From Caldisericum exile_A (GTDB taxonomy: Bacteria; Caldisericota; Caldisericia; Caldisericales; Caldisericaceae): a stretch of 64,000 bases of DNA. Both the position numbers and the translations under genes were made by a program. The stretch is from the NCBI RefSeq assembly GCF_047785965.1, contig NZ_JBLOBF010000002.1, positions 134,537 through 198,536 on the forward strand. Direction: 5' to 3'. The notes beneath the pieces are model-generated. The model was not told the DNA's origin. It searched no databases and saw only the letters and a program-made list of their open reading frames with translations. The first letter of the stretch is position 1, and each line of letters begins with the position of its first letter. This document shows positions 51,148 through 60,669 of this stretch, piece by piece.

Positions 51148-51175
51148 TTGATTTTTTAAGAAAAAGATGTAAAAT
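51148..51175 (+). promoter_or_regulatory. Promoter of pdxST
   Basis: TTGATT (51148-51153), 16-base spacer and TAAAAT (51170-51175), followed by a leader with TTAGGAGGT before the ATG at 51199. Confidence 0.5.
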
Positions 51176-51198
51176 ATAAAGGTTAGGAGGTAAACGAT

Positions 51199-52086
51199 AT
51201 GGAAGAAATCTTTGGAAGTGTTAAAGTGAAAAGAGGACTTGCTCAAATGTTAAAGGGTGGAGTAATAATGGATGTTACCTCCGTAGAGCAAGCAAAAATA
51301 GCAGAAGAAGCTGGTGCTGTTGCCGTTATGGCTTTGGAAAAAATCCCGGCAGATATAAGGACGCAGGGTGGTGTTGCAAGAATGGCGGATCCTGCACTTG
51401 TTAAGGCAATAATGAATGCCGTCTCAATTCCTGTAATGGCAAAAGTCAGAATTGGACATTTTGTTGAAGCACAGGTCCTCGAAGCAATTGGAATTGATTT
51501 TATTGACGAAAGTGAAGTTTTAACACCAGCAGATGAAACTCATCACATAGATAAATGGAAGTTCAAGGTTCCTTTTGTTTGTGGAGCAAGAAATCTCGGT
51601 GAAGCCTTAAGAAGAATTGCAGAAGGTGCCTCAATGATAAGAACAAAAGGTGAGCCTGGTACTGGGAATATTGTAGAAGCAGTTAGACATATGCGTATGG
51701 TTATGGATGAAATAAGAAAAATTCAGAATATGAGCGAAGAAGAACTTTATGTTGAAGCAAAAGAACTTGGTGCCCCAATTGAACTTGTCAAAGAAGTTAA
51801 AGCTTTAGGAAGGCTTCCCGTTGTTAATTTTGCAGCAGGTGGAATTGCAACTCCTGCAGATGCAGCTTTAATGATGCAGCTTGGAGCAGATGGAGTTTTT
51901 GTGGGTTCTGGCATCTTTAAGTCTTCTAATCCACGAAAAAGAGCAGAAGCCATCGTTGCTGCTACAACATATTTTGATGATCCGAAAATCATTGCAAAAG
52001 TTTCAGAGGAACTCGGAGAAGAGATGAAAGGTATTGATATAAGACAACTCACAGAAGATGAATTAATGCAAGTAAGGAGCGAATAG
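51199..52086 (+). CDS. pdxS: Pyridoxal 5'-phosphate synthase subunit PdxS
   Basis: TIM-barrel synthase of 295 residues that builds PLP from ribose 5-phosphate, glyceraldehyde 3-phosphate and ammonia. Opens VKRGLAQMLKGGVIMDVTSVEQA; the imine-forming lysine is in VMAKVRIGHFVEAQ, and TKGEPGTGNIVEAVRHMR and NFAAGGIATPADAALMMQLG are family hallmarks. One base separates it from pdxT. PLP made here would serve the alanine racemase, among others. Confidence 0.97.
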   Translation: MEEIFGSVKVKRGLAQMLKGGVIMDVTSVEQAKIAEEAGAVAVMALEKIPADIRTQGGVARMADPALVKAIMNAVSIPVMAKVRIGHFVEAQVLEAIGIDFIDESEVLTPADETHHIDKWKFKVPFVCGARNLGEALRRIAEGASMIRTKGEPGTGNIVEAVRHMRMVMDEIRKIQNMSEEELYVEAKELGAPIELVKEVKALGRLPVVNFAAGGIATPADAALMMQLGADGVFVGSGIFKSSNPRKRAEAIVAATTYFDDPKIIAKVSEELGEEMKGIDIRQLTEDELMQVRSE

Positions 52087-52087
52087 T

Positions 52088-52666
52088 ATGAAAATAGGTG
52101 TTTTAGCTTTGCAAGGTGCAGTTTCTGAACACATTAACATGGTTAAAAGCCTGGGTGTAGAGGCAATTCCAGTTAAAACAGTAGAAGAAATAAAGGTAAT
52201 AGATGGTCTTATAATGCCAGGTGGCGAAAGTACCACCATGGGAAGGCTTATAACTAAATTTGGTCTTGAAAATGTGATAAAAGAAAGAATTAAAGAAGGT
52301 ATGCCTGTTTATGGAACATGCGCAGGAATGATTCTTCTTGCAAAACGAATCAAAAATTACAATCAATTTTCACTTGGTATACTTGATATAACAGTTGTAA
52401 GAAATGCCTTTGGAAGACAAATAGATAGCATGGAAGTAGACCTTCAGGTAAAAGGTTTGGAAGATCCATTTCATGCGATATTTATAAGAGCACCTGTTGC
52501 TATCGATCTTGGAAGTGATGTTGATGCGCTTGCAAGCCTTGAGGAAGGAGTAGTGTTTCTAAAACAAGGTAATGTATATGCATCAGCTTTTCATCCCGAA
52601 CTTGGAAATGATCCCAGAATTCATAAAATGTTTATAGAAAGTGTTAAAAGTTTTTTAAATAAATAG
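52088..52666 (+). CDS. pdxT: Pyridoxal 5'-phosphate synthase glutaminase PdxT
   Basis: Glutamine amidotransferase of 192 residues feeding ammonia to PdxS. The nucleophile cysteine is in YGTCAGMILLA (near 78), and the His/Glu pair in SAFHPELGND. LIMPGGESTTMGRL and VRNAFGRQIDSME are typical. Directly after pdxS. Nothing irregular. Confidence 0.96.
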   Translation: MKIGVLALQGAVSEHINMVKSLGVEAIPVKTVEEIKVIDGLIMPGGESTTMGRLITKFGLENVIKERIKEGMPVYGTCAGMILLAKRIKNYNQFSLGILDITVVRNAFGRQIDSMEVDLQVKGLEDPFHAIFIRAPVAIDLGSDVDALASLEEGVVFLKQGNVYASAFHPELGNDPRIHKMFIESVKSFLNK

Positions 52667-52676
52667 GGAGGTTATA

Positions 52677-53441
52677 ATGTCAGGACACTCTAAATGGCAT
52701 AACATACAAGCAAGAAAATCTGCACAAGATGCAAAACGTGGAAAATTATTTACAAAGTTAACAAAGGAACTAATTATTGCAGCCCGTTCAGGCGGTGGAA
52801 ACCCAGAAACCAATGCAAGACTTAGAAACGCAATTGATAAAGCAAAAAGACTTGGCATGCCTATGGATAATATCAAAAAGGCAATAATGAGAGGAACAGG
52901 AGAACTCCCTGGTGTTACATATGAAGAATTCACTTATGAAGCTTATGGTCCTGCGGGTACTGCGTTCATAATTAAAATTTCCACAGACAACAAAAATAGA
53001 ACTGTTGCAGAACTCAGGAAAATCTTCTCAAACTATGGAGGAAGCCTTGCAGAATCTGGTGCTGTTTCTTGGAATTTTGAAACAAAAGGACAAATTGAAC
53101 TTGAAGATTCAAATGGTTTGTCCTTTGATGATTTATTTATGGAAATAGCGGATGCAGGTGCTGAAGATCTAAAAGAAGAAGAAGGAGTATTTACAGTTTA
53201 TACAGCCCCACAAGATCTTGATAAAGTCAAAACTGCTCTTGAATCAAAAGGATTTAAGATAAAAGAAGCGGACTTGGTAATGATACCAAAAACACTTGTA
53301 AAAGTTACAGGAGAAGATGCGGTAAGAGTAGTTAAACTCTCAGATGAACTTGAAAATCATGACGATGTTCAGGATTACTTCACAAATTACGATATTGACG
53401 AAGAAGAGTTAAAGGCAATTGCAGAAAGAATTGGATCGTAA
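52677..53441 (+). CDS. YebC/PmpR family protein (TACO1-like)
   Basis: Protein of 254 residues of the YebC family, annotated as a transcriptional regulator, with more recent evidence for a role in translation of proline-rich stretches. It starts GHSKWHNIQARKSAQDAKRGKLFTKL, with the conserved GGGNPETNARLRNAIDKAK and YEAYGPAGTAFII. A GGGAGG site precedes the ATG. Overlaps ruvC, the standard yebC-ruvCAB order. Confidence 0.93.
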   Translation: MSGHSKWHNIQARKSAQDAKRGKLFTKLTKELIIAARSGGGNPETNARLRNAIDKAKRLGMPMDNIKKAIMRGTGELPGVTYEEFTYEAYGPAGTAFIIKISTDNKNRTVAELRKIFSNYGGSLAESGAVSWNFETKGQIELEDSNGLSFDDLFMEIADAGAEDLKEEEGVFTVYTAPQDLDKVKTALESKGFKIKEADLVMIPKTLVKVTGEDAVRVVKLSDELENHDDVQDYFTNYDIDEEELKAIAERIGS

Positions 53442-53946
53442 AATTGACAAATTTACAGTTCTTGGTATTGACCCAGGTGTAGCAACAACAGGTTTTGCAA
53501 TAGTTGAAAAAGAAAAAAATCAAATAAATCTTGTAAAATATGGAGTTATAAAAACAAATAAGAATGCCGAGTTAGGAGAAAGGCTCGGCGTTCTTTATAG
53601 AGACCTATCTCAAATTTTTAACGACTACGATATTGATTTTGTAGCAATAGAGAAAATCTTCTTTAATACAAATCTTAAAACGGTAGTGAGTGTAAGTGAG
53701 GCAAGAGGAGTTGTTCTATTATCCTCATATATTCATAACAAAAAGGTTTTTGAATACACTCCGCTTCAAGCAAAAAAAACAGTAATTGGTTTTGGAAGAG
53801 CATCAAAAAGCGAAATCCAAGATGCTCTAAAGGCAATTTTAAGCCTTAGAGATCTTCCTAAACCAGATGATGCAGCAGATGCAATTGCAGTTGCCTTATG
53901 CCATATTTACTCATACGATTTTTATTCTAAGGTATCAGATGATTAG
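53419..53946 (+). CDS. ruvC: Holliday junction resolvase RuvC
   Basis: Endonuclease of 175 residues that cuts Holliday junctions. The catalytic acids are in VLGIDPGVATTGFAI, DFVAIEKIFFNTN and KPDDAADAIAVALCH. The start is uncertain: there is no ATG, and the candidates are TTG at 53419 and TTG at 53431, both inside the yebC 3' end and neither with a well-spaced ribosome-binding site. Translation probably depends on coupling to yebC. Overlaps ruvA by eight bases. Confidence 0.92.
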   Translation: MQKELDRKIDKFTVLGIDPGVATTGFAIVEKEKNQINLVKYGVIKTNKNAELGERLGVLYRDLSQIFNDYDIDFVAIEKIFFNTNLKTVVSVSEARGVVLLSSYIHNKKVFEYTPLQAKKTVIGFGRASKSEIQDALKAILSLRDLPKPDDAADAIAVALCHIYSYDFYSKVSDD

Positions 53947-54502
53947 AAAACTTAGAGGAATAATTATAGAAAAAGAAGAAAATGCAATCGTTTTAGATGT
54001 CAAAGGTATCGGATTCGAAGTTCTTGTGCCATATCCCAAGAAGTTTGAACTAGGTAGTGAATATGAATTATATATTTTTGAAGATATAAAGGAAAATGAA
54101 ATTAATCTCTTTGGTTTCCAAAATAAAGATGAACTAACTTTTTTTAAACTTATAACAGATAAAATATCTGGAGTTGGACCAAAAAAGGCACTTGATATAT
54201 TCTGTTTTCTAACACTCAACGAAATAAAAGAAGCCATAAAGAATGGAGATTATTCAACATTCTTAAAGGTAAAAGGACTTGGAGAAAAAACTGCAAAAAG
54301 AATTGTTCTTGAAATTGGAGGAGAACTTAAAAAACTTGAAGAAACAAAAGATGAAATTCTTGACACTGTAGCTCAATCACTTATATCTCTTGGATTTGAT
54401 AAAAATAAAGTTAAAGAAGTAGTACAAAGCCTCGATAAAACAAAACCCTTAGAAGAGATGATAAAGGAAGGCATTAAAAAACTAAGCAATGAAAAGCATT
54501 AG
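53939..54502 (+). CDS. ruvA: Holliday junction branch migration protein RuvA
   Basis: Tetrameric junction-binding protein of 187 residues. It starts MIRKLRGIIIEKEENAIVLDVKG (OB fold). Two helix-hairpin-helix motifs follow (ISGVGPKKALDIF and VKGLGEKTAKRIVLEIG), then a C-terminal RuvB-binding domain (AQSLISLGFDKNKVKEVV). I preferred the ATG at 53939 to an in-frame start at 53867, because the protein then begins as RuvA normally does and AAGG stands six bases upstream. Confidence 0.94.
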   Translation: MIRKLRGIIIEKEENAIVLDVKGIGFEVLVPYPKKFELGSEYELYIFEDIKENEINLFGFQNKDELTFFKLITDKISGVGPKKALDIFCFLTLNEIKEAIKNGDYSTFLKVKGLGEKTAKRIVLEIGGELKKLEETKDEILDTVAQSLISLGFDKNKVKEVVQSLDKTKPLEEMIKEGIKKLSNEKH

Positions 54503-55445
54503 ACCGCAAAGTATTGATGAATTCGTTGGGCAGGAAAAGGTCGTTCAGAGTATAAAAATAGCAATCCAATCTTCAAAATCAAGAAACGATCATCTTGATC
54601 ACATACTTTTTTATGGCCCTCCTGGTCTTGGAAAAACAACTCTCGCAAAGATAATTGCTCTGGAACTTAATGTAAGCCTCAAATATGCAACAGGTCCTTC
54701 AATTGAAAAGGTATCTGACCTTGCAGGAATCCTTATAAATCTCTCTCCAAATGATATTCTCTTCATTGACGAAATACACAGATTACCTAAACCTGTTGAA
54801 GAAGTTTTGTACTCGGCAATGGAAGATTTTAAATTGCCAATTATAACTGGTTCTAAAAGAAGCGCACACACTATAACATTAAATTTACAGCCTTTTACTC
54901 TTATCGGCGCAACTACACGTTTTGGACTTATTTCTCCGCCACTAAGAGATAGATTTGGAATGGTTTTCCATCTAGAACTTTACACACCAGAAGAAATAAT
55001 GAAGATTATCCTAAGAGACGCAAAACTTCTCAACATAAACATTACAGAAGAAGGAGCTTATGAAATAGGAAAAAGAGCAAGAGGTACTCCACGAATAGGC
55101 ATTCAACTTTTAAAAAGGGTAAGAGACTATTCAGATGTAAATGGTTTTAAAATAATTAACAAAGAAGTAGCACGAAATGCATTTAAAAGTCTCAACATTG
55201 ACGAGTATGGTCTTAATGAAGTTGATAGAAAATATCTAAACATTCTCCTAAATAATTTTAAAGGCGGTCCTGCAGGCATTGAAGCAATTGCAACTGCAAT
55301 GGGAGAAGATAGAGGTACTATTGAAGAGATAGTAGAACCATACTTAATAAAAATAAATTTTATTGTAAGAACGCAAAAAGGGAGAATTATAACAACAGCC
55401 GCAAAGGAATATCTTGGATTTAATTCCAAAGATTCGCTTTTCTAA
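54489..55445 (+). CDS. ruvB: Holliday junction branch migration ATPase RuvB
   Basis: AAA+ motor of 318 residues. It opens RPQSIDEFVGQEKVVQ, with Walker A GPPGLGKTTLAKI, Walker B LFIDEIHRLPKPVEEVLYSAMED, the sensor and hairpin region LIGATTRFGLISPPLRDRF, and a winged helix at the end (YLIKINFIVRTQKGR). Overlaps ruvA by 14 bases and completes ruvCAB. Confidence 0.96.
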   Translation: MKSIRPQSIDEFVGQEKVVQSIKIAIQSSKSRNDHLDHILFYGPPGLGKTTLAKIIALELNVSLKYATGPSIEKVSDLAGILINLSPNDILFIDEIHRLPKPVEEVLYSAMEDFKLPIITGSKRSAHTITLNLQPFTLIGATTRFGLISPPLRDRFGMVFHLELYTPEEIMKIILRDAKLLNINITEEGAYEIGKRARGTPRIGIQLLKRVRDYSDVNGFKIINKEVARNAFKSLNIDEYGLNEVDRKYLNILLNNFKGGPAGIEAIATAMGEDRGTIEEIVEPYLIKINFIVRTQKGRIITTAAKEYLGFNSKDSLF

Positions 55446-55508
55446 AAATCAACCAATTTTTCAATTTTCAAAATATAGTGCTATAATAATAAATAAAAGG
55501 GGATTATC

Positions 55509-56777
55509 ATGATAGACATCGAAAAAGATGTTTTTGCGTATTTGCTTGCAGGCGGAAAAGGAGAGCGATTATACCCTCTTACAAAAGAAAGAGCAAAACC
55601 TGCAGTGCCTTTTGGCGGAAAATTTAGAATTATAGATTTTACCTTGAGTAATTGTGTAAATTCTGGCATAAGAAGAATTGCAGTTGCAACACAGTATAAG
55701 TCAGCCTCATTAAGAAGACACCTTGCACTTGCATGGAATTTTCTTAATGTGAGATTTAACGAATATGTAGTTGATGTCCCACCACAGCAGATATTCGGCG
55801 AAAGATGGTACTTAGGAACCGCAGATGCAGTTTACCAGAACCTGTACTTTGTCGAACAGGAAAAACCAAAACTTGTAATCATTCTTTCAGGTGATCATGT
55901 TTACAAGATGGACTACAAAGACATGATATATACACACCTTAAAAACGATGCAGATATTACTATTGCAACAATAGTTATAGATAAGGAAAGAGCAGGTGCC
56001 TTTGGAATAATGGAAACCACTCAAGAAGGAAGAATAATAAATTTTAAAGAGAAGCCAAAAGATCCTCCAACACTTAAAGATGATCCAACAAAATGTCTTG
56101 CATCAATGGGTGTTTATCTATTCAAGCCCAATGTCCTGATTGAACTACTTACACACGACGCAGAGATTTCAACATCTTCCCACGACTTCGGGAAAGATGT
56201 AATACCTTATGCAATCCATCACGGATACAAAGTTTTCTCTCACCAATTTAGAAATAAAGACGGAAGTTATGGATACTTTCAGGATGTTGGTACAATCGAT
56301 GCATATTACTGTGCAAATATGGATTTACTTTCACCACATCCCAAAATTGATGTTTTTGATAGATCGTGGCCAATATACACTCACTCAAGGCAGTATCCTC
56401 CCTGCAAAATAACTGAGGGTGAACTTGACGGAACGCTTATTGAAAGCAAAGTTGAAAACTCAATTATTGGAGAAGGTTCCATTATAAGTGGTGCAACAAT
56501 AAGAAATTCAGTTATTTTTTACGACGTAAAAGTAAAGGCAGGAAGTATTATAGAAGACTCAATTATATTTGGAGAAGTTAAGATAGGTCGTAATGTAAAG
56601 ATTAAAAGGGCAATTATTGACAAACACGTTGAAATTCCCGATGGAGTTGAAATCGGATATAACCCTGAAATAGACAAGAAGTACTTTTATGTAACTACTT
56701 CTAATATTATAGTCCTTGAAAGAGGATATAAATTTCCGAGGAAACTAATGGAGGAGCAGTATGGAAAATCTCAATAA
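55509..56777 (+). CDS. glgC: Glucose-1-phosphate adenylyltransferase
   Basis: ADP-glucose pyrophosphorylase of 422 residues, first step of bacterial glycogen synthesis. The nucleotidyltransferase domain begins LAGGKGERLYPLTKERAKPAVPFGGKFRIIDF, with WYLGTADAVYQN and ILSGDHVYKMDY. The C-terminal left-handed beta-helix has hexapeptide repeats (from about 320). TATAAT near 55482 and an AGGGGAT site precede the ATG. Followed by a DUF4912 protein and a GH57 branching enzyme in overlapping frames. Confidence 0.95.
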   Translation: MIDIEKDVFAYLLAGGKGERLYPLTKERAKPAVPFGGKFRIIDFTLSNCVNSGIRRIAVATQYKSASLRRHLALAWNFLNVRFNEYVVDVPPQQIFGERWYLGTADAVYQNLYFVEQEKPKLVIILSGDHVYKMDYKDMIYTHLKNDADITIATIVIDKERAGAFGIMETTQEGRIINFKEKPKDPPTLKDDPTKCLASMGVYLFKPNVLIELLTHDAEISTSSHDFGKDVIPYAIHHGYKVFSHQFRNKDGSYGYFQDVGTIDAYYCANMDLLSPHPKIDVFDRSWPIYTHSRQYPPCKITEGELDGTLIESKVENSIIGEGSIISGATIRNSVIFYDVKVKAGSIIEDSIIFGEVKIGRNVKIKRAIIDKHVEIPDGVEIGYNPEIDKKYFYVTTSNIIVLERGYKFPRKLMEEQYGKSQ

Positions 56778-57363
56778 GCTAAAAAGAAAAGAACTTTTAA
56801 GACTTGCAAAACTGCATGGAATTAAAAATAGAAACAAGATGAAAAAAGAAGAATTAATAAAAGCAATAAAAAAGGCAAAAAAACCTCTTGAGGAGCTGAA
56901 AGCAATTGAAGAGAAATTAAGAAAAGAACTTCAAGAGAAAACTGGAGAAACACACTTAATTATAATTCCTAAGGAGCCTGGATATGCCTTTGTAAACTGG
57001 GAAGTAAAAGAAGAAAGCGGCACAGGCATTTTGAAAGTTTTTGAAGATAAACATGAAAAATTTGAAATTCAAGTTAATATCGAGCATGGTAAAAGCTATG
57101 TAAGAGTTGAAGAAGATAAAAAGATAAAAGCAGTTCTTGGGATAGAGAAAAATGGCAAATTTGCTAAAATAATTGAATCAAATGAAATTATTATACCAAC
57201 AACAAAAAGAACTGAAGGCAAGGCTGAATTTGTAGATATAAGAACCTTAAAGAAAGCAAAACCACAAAAAGTAGAAAAAGATAAGATGAAAGAGGTCATT
57301 AATGAAGAAATTAAAACCGCAAGAGAGATAAAATATTTACGTTACAAGAGAGAAGGACAATGA
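56761..57363 (+). CDS. DUF4912 protein with N-terminal Rho/SAP-like domain
   Basis: Protein of 200 residues. The first 40 residues (LNKLKRKELLRLAKLHGIKN, then KKEELIKAIKKAKK) resemble the Rho N-terminal or SAP-like nucleic-acid-binding helix pair. The middle contains the DUF4912 signature LIIIPKEPGYAFVNWEVKEE, a beta-sandwich often found near glycogen genes. The C-terminus is basic. It overlaps glgC by 17 bases and the GH57 gene by four. Function unknown; a link to glycogen or its regulation is inferred from position. Confidence 0.75.
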   Translation: MENLNKLKRKELLRLAKLHGIKNRNKMKKEELIKAIKKAKKPLEELKAIEEKLRKELQEKTGETHLIIIPKEPGYAFVNWEVKEESGTGILKVFEDKHEKFEIQVNIEHGKSYVRVEEDKKIKAVLGIEKNGKFAKIIESNEIIIPTTKRTEGKAEFVDIRTLKKAKPQKVEKDKMKEVINEEIKTAREIKYLRYKREGQ

Positions 57364-58952
57364 AAAAGGGATATCTTGCAATAGTTTTACACACACACCT
57401 ACCTTTTGTAAAACATCCCGAAGAAGAATTCTTCATAGAGGAAAATTGGTTATACGAAGCAATAACAGAAAGTTATCTTCCGCTCTTGTATAACTTCTAT
57501 AAGTTAAAAAATGAGGGAATCCATTTTAGACTTACAATGTCTCTTACGCCACCCCTTTCCAATATGCTTTTGGATGATCTCCTTATGAATCGGTTCAAAC
57601 GGTACATAAATTTGCGAATTGCTCTTCTTGAAGATCTTCTTAAAAATGAGAAAGATGAAAAGAAGAGAGAAAATTTCCGTTTTTATCTTGAAAGACTTAA
57701 AGTGCTCTACGAATTTTTTAGAACCACCTTAAAAGGAAATGTAATAAACGGCTTCAAGGATCTTCAAAACGAGGGATTTATAGATGTTATTACTTGCACT
57801 GCAACACATGAAATCCTTCCTTTGGAAACGCATAGAAAAATCCAAGAAGTGCAGGTTGAAGTTGGAGTTGAGAATTATAAGCGTATCTTCGGAAGGAATC
57901 CTCGTGGAATCTGGCTTGGTGAATGCGCTTATGCGCCACCAGTTTCTGAAATTCTTTCAAAATACGGGATTGAATACACGATACTAGATGCTCACGGTTT
58001 AATAAATGCTAAGCCTACAGCCTTCTATGGAATTTCGGCGCCAATCGTAAGCAAAGACGGCGTTGCATTTTTTGGAAGAGATCCTGAGGCTTCAAAACAA
58101 GTCTGGTCAGCGAAAGAAGGATATCCGGGAGATTTTAACTACAGGGAATTTTATAAAGATATTGTTTATGAAATTGAAGAAAATAAAGTTAAAAAATACA
58201 TACACCCAGCAGGATTTAAGGTTGATTCTGGAATAAAAATCCATAAAATCACAGGAAATACAGGACTTGATAAAAAAGAACTCTACGATAGAACAAAAGC
58301 ACTTGAGATGGTAGATACACATGCAGGAAATTACATGTTTAATAGAGAAAGACAGATAGAGTATCTTTCAAGTATCATGGACAGAAAACCGATTGTTGTT
58401 GCTCCATTTGATACAGAACTTTTTGGACACTGGTGGTTTGAAGGACCTGAATTTCTTGCAACACTAATGAGAAAGATTGATAAATATTCTGAAGTGATTG
58501 AGACAACAACACTATCCGAATATATTGATAGATATCCTGTTATGCAAGTATCTGAGCCTGCAATCTCCTCTTGGGGAGATGGAGGTTATTTTAGAGTATG
58601 GCTTAATGATAATACAGATTGGATTTATCCCCATTTAAGTGTTATTGGAAAGCGTATGCTCAATCTTGCAAAACAATTCGAAAAACCGAAAAGTAAATTA
58701 CAAGAAAGAGCTCTAAACATGTGTGCAAAAGAACTGCTTTTAGCCGAAAGTTCTGATTGGGCATTTTTGATCACAGTAGGAAGCGCAATTAATTATGCAA
58801 CAGAAATGCAAAGATTCCATATAAATACTTTTAATAAACTTTACAAAGAAATCTTAGAAGACGAAATAGATGAAACATTCTTATCGTATCTTGAAAAAAA
58901 AGATAGTATATTTCCATTCTTAGATTATAGAATCTTTAAAGAAAAGAGGTGA
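57360..58952 (+). CDS. 1,4-alpha-glucan branching enzyme, GH57 family
   Basis: Glycoside hydrolase family 57 enzyme of 530 residues that introduces alpha-1,6 branches into glycogen. It starts YLAIVLHTHLPFVKHPEE. The predicted nucleophile is E188 in GIWLGECAYAPP and the acid/base D351 in APFDTELFGHWWFEGPEF. A helical C-terminal domain (DUF1957) has WAFLITVGSAINYATEM. Size and motifs fit thermophile branching enzymes better than amylopullulanases. Coupled to the DUF4912 gene by ATGA. Confidence 0.93.
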   Translation: MKKGYLAIVLHTHLPFVKHPEEEFFIEENWLYEAITESYLPLLYNFYKLKNEGIHFRLTMSLTPPLSNMLLDDLLMNRFKRYINLRIALLEDLLKNEKDEKKRENFRFYLERLKVLYEFFRTTLKGNVINGFKDLQNEGFIDVITCTATHEILPLETHRKIQEVQVEVGVENYKRIFGRNPRGIWLGECAYAPPVSEILSKYGIEYTILDAHGLINAKPTAFYGISAPIVSKDGVAFFGRDPEASKQVWSAKEGYPGDFNYREFYKDIVYEIEENKVKKYIHPAGFKVDSGIKIHKITGNTGLDKKELYDRTKALEMVDTHAGNYMFNRERQIEYLSSIMDRKPIVVAPFDTELFGHWWFEGPEFLATLMRKIDKYSEVIETTTLSEYIDRYPVMQVSEPAISSWGDGGYFRVWLNDNTDWIYPHLSVIGKRMLNLAKQFEKPKSKLQERALNMCAKELLLAESSDWAFLITVGSAINYATEMQRFHINTFNKLYKEILEDEIDETFLSYLEKKDSIFPFLDYRIFKEKR

Positions 58953-58956
58953 AAAA

Positions 58957-59514
58957 ATGCTTACAAGAGATGAGGCATTAAAACTTTTACATGAAAAAGT
59001 ACATGATGAAAATCTTATTAAACACATGCTTGCAACAGAAGCTGTTATGAGGGTCCTTGCAAGAAAATTTGGAGAAGACGAAGAAAAGTGGGGGTTTACA
59101 GGTTTGCTTCACGATATCGACTATGAAGAGACAAAAGAAAACCCAGAAATTCATAGTAAAATTGGTGCACAATGGCTTAAAGAACTTGGATTTGAAGATG
59201 ATATAGTGCATGCAGTTTTAGCACATAATGAAAGACATGGTGTAGAAAGGACTTCACTTCTTGACAAAGCTCTTTGGGCAGTAGATCCTATAACAGGCTT
59301 CATTATTGCAGTAGCACTCGTTCGACCAGATAAGAAACTTGCATCGGTTGAATTAAAGTCAATGAAAAAGAAATTTAAAGAGAAGAGCTTTGCGGCAGGC
59401 GCAGATAGAGAACAAATAAAATCATGTGAAACGGAACTTGGAATTCCTTTGGATGAGTTTCTTGAATTATCCTTACAAGCTCTTATTGGAATTGCAGATG
59501 AGCTTGGACTTTAA
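58957..59514 (+). CDS. HD domain phosphohydrolase
   Basis: Protein of 185 residues with an HDIG-type HD domain: His in IKHMLATEAVMR, the HD pair in FTGLLHDIDYEET, HSKIGAQWL and VLAHNERHG. Relatives hydrolyse nucleotides or cyclic dinucleotides, but the substrate is unknown. AAGAGGTG precedes the ATG. Four bases after the GH57 gene. Confidence 0.85.
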   Translation: MLTRDEALKLLHEKVHDENLIKHMLATEAVMRVLARKFGEDEEKWGFTGLLHDIDYEETKENPEIHSKIGAQWLKELGFEDDIVHAVLAHNERHGVERTSLLDKALWAVDPITGFIIAVALVRPDKKLASVELKSMKKKFKEKSFAAGADREQIKSCETELGIPLDEFLELSLQALIGIADELGL

Positions 59515-59532
59515 ATAACTCGGTTTTAAGAA

Positions 59533-60618
59533 ATGAAAGTAAGAGAACTTATCTATATTCTTAATGAAATTGCTCCATTTTTTCTTCAGGAGGATTATGA
59601 TAATTCTGGACTTCAATTTGGTGATTTGGATAGCAAAGCTTTAAACATACTTATTGCTCTTGACTTACAAAAAAGTGTTGTTGAGGAAGCAAAAGCACTT
59701 GGAGTAAAAACAATAATAACCCATCATCCTGTAATTTTTAAAGCAATTAAGAATATTGAAAAAGGCAAAAGTGAAGCATTTTATGAAGCAATCACCAATG
59801 GAATAAACATAATAAGTTTTCATACAAATTTTGACATTGCAGAAAATGGACTAAATGATTATTTTTTAAATTTGCTTGGTATTAAAAAAGAAAAACCAAT
59901 AATCCAAAGCAAAGAGAAAGTTTACAAAGTTGCAACATATGTTCCTAAGGACTTTGTGGAGAAAGTAAGAGCTGCACTTTTTGAAGGCGGCGCAGGACAA
60001 ATTGGAAATTACGATGAGTGTTCTTTTAATGTCGAGGGAGTTGGTACTTTTAGGCCACTTGAAAATGCAAATCCATTTATTGGTGAAAAAAACAAAAGAG
60101 AGTTTGTAAATGAAGTAAGAATAGAGGTTGTTGTTAGAGAAAGAGATCTTTCTAAAGCTTTATATAAACTTAGACAATCACACCCTTACGAAGAACCTGC
60201 AATTGATGTCTTTGAAATTCTTTTTGAGAAAAATGAAGGAATTGGAGCAATTGGAACCCTTGAAATTGAACAAGATATTGTAAACTTTGTTAAAACATTT
60301 AAGGAAAAAACAAACACTTCTTATGTTAGATACATTGGTGATGCAAATGCAAAAATATCAAAAGTTGCAATTTGTACCGGAGCGTGTGGATCAATTTTTG
60401 AAAGTGTAATAAACAATGCAGAACTTTTCATAACAGGTGATATCGGATATCACACTGCACTTGCAATTAAGGAAAGAGGATTAAATGTGCTTGACGTTGA
60501 ACATTTTGAAACAGAAAAATTTTTTAAAAATGCGCTATTTGTAAGATTAAAAAATTATATTGACCCATCAAATATTAAACTTTCAACTTCAGAAAAGTCA
60601 CCATTCAATCTAATTTAA
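59533..60618 (+). CDS. Nif3-like dinuclear metal centre protein
   Basis: Protein of 361 residues of the NIF3/YqfO family, which forms toroidal hexamers with a two-metal site per subunit. Metal ligands are visible in IITHHPVIFKAIKNIEKG, SFHTNFDIAENGLNDY and the late DVEHFETEKFF. A middle insert (about 130-240, with VGTFRPLENANPFIG and SHPYEEPAIDVFEI) is the PII-like YqfO domain. Often called a GTP cyclohydrolase 1 type 2 homolog, but that activity is not established for this protein. No clear ribosome-binding site. Ends at a strong terminator. Confidence 0.92.
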   Translation: MKVRELIYILNEIAPFFLQEDYDNSGLQFGDLDSKALNILIALDLQKSVVEEAKALGVKTIITHHPVIFKAIKNIEKGKSEAFYEAITNGINIISFHTNFDIAENGLNDYFLNLLGIKKEKPIIQSKEKVYKVATYVPKDFVEKVRAALFEGGAGQIGNYDECSFNVEGVGTFRPLENANPFIGEKNKREFVNEVRIEVVVRERDLSKALYKLRQSHPYEEPAIDVFEILFEKNEGIGAIGTLEIEQDIVNFVKTFKEKTNTSYVRYIGDANAKISKVAICTGACGSIFESVINNAELFITGDIGYHTALAIKERGLNVLDVEHFETEKFFKNALFVRLKNYIDPSNIKLSTSEKSPFNLI

Positions 60619-60644
60619 AAAGGCAGGGAAGTTTCCCTGCCTTT
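60619..60644. terminator. Bidirectional terminator between Nif3 and rplL
   Basis: AAAGGCAGGG (60619-60628) pairs with CCCTGCCTTT (60635-60644) around a six-base loop. It is flanked by a T-rich stretch on the plus strand and TTTTAAATTA on the minus strand. It would end both the Nif3 transcript and the rplJL transcript. Confidence 0.8.
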
Positions 60645-60669
60645 GTTAAGAAGATTCAAGAATTAATTT

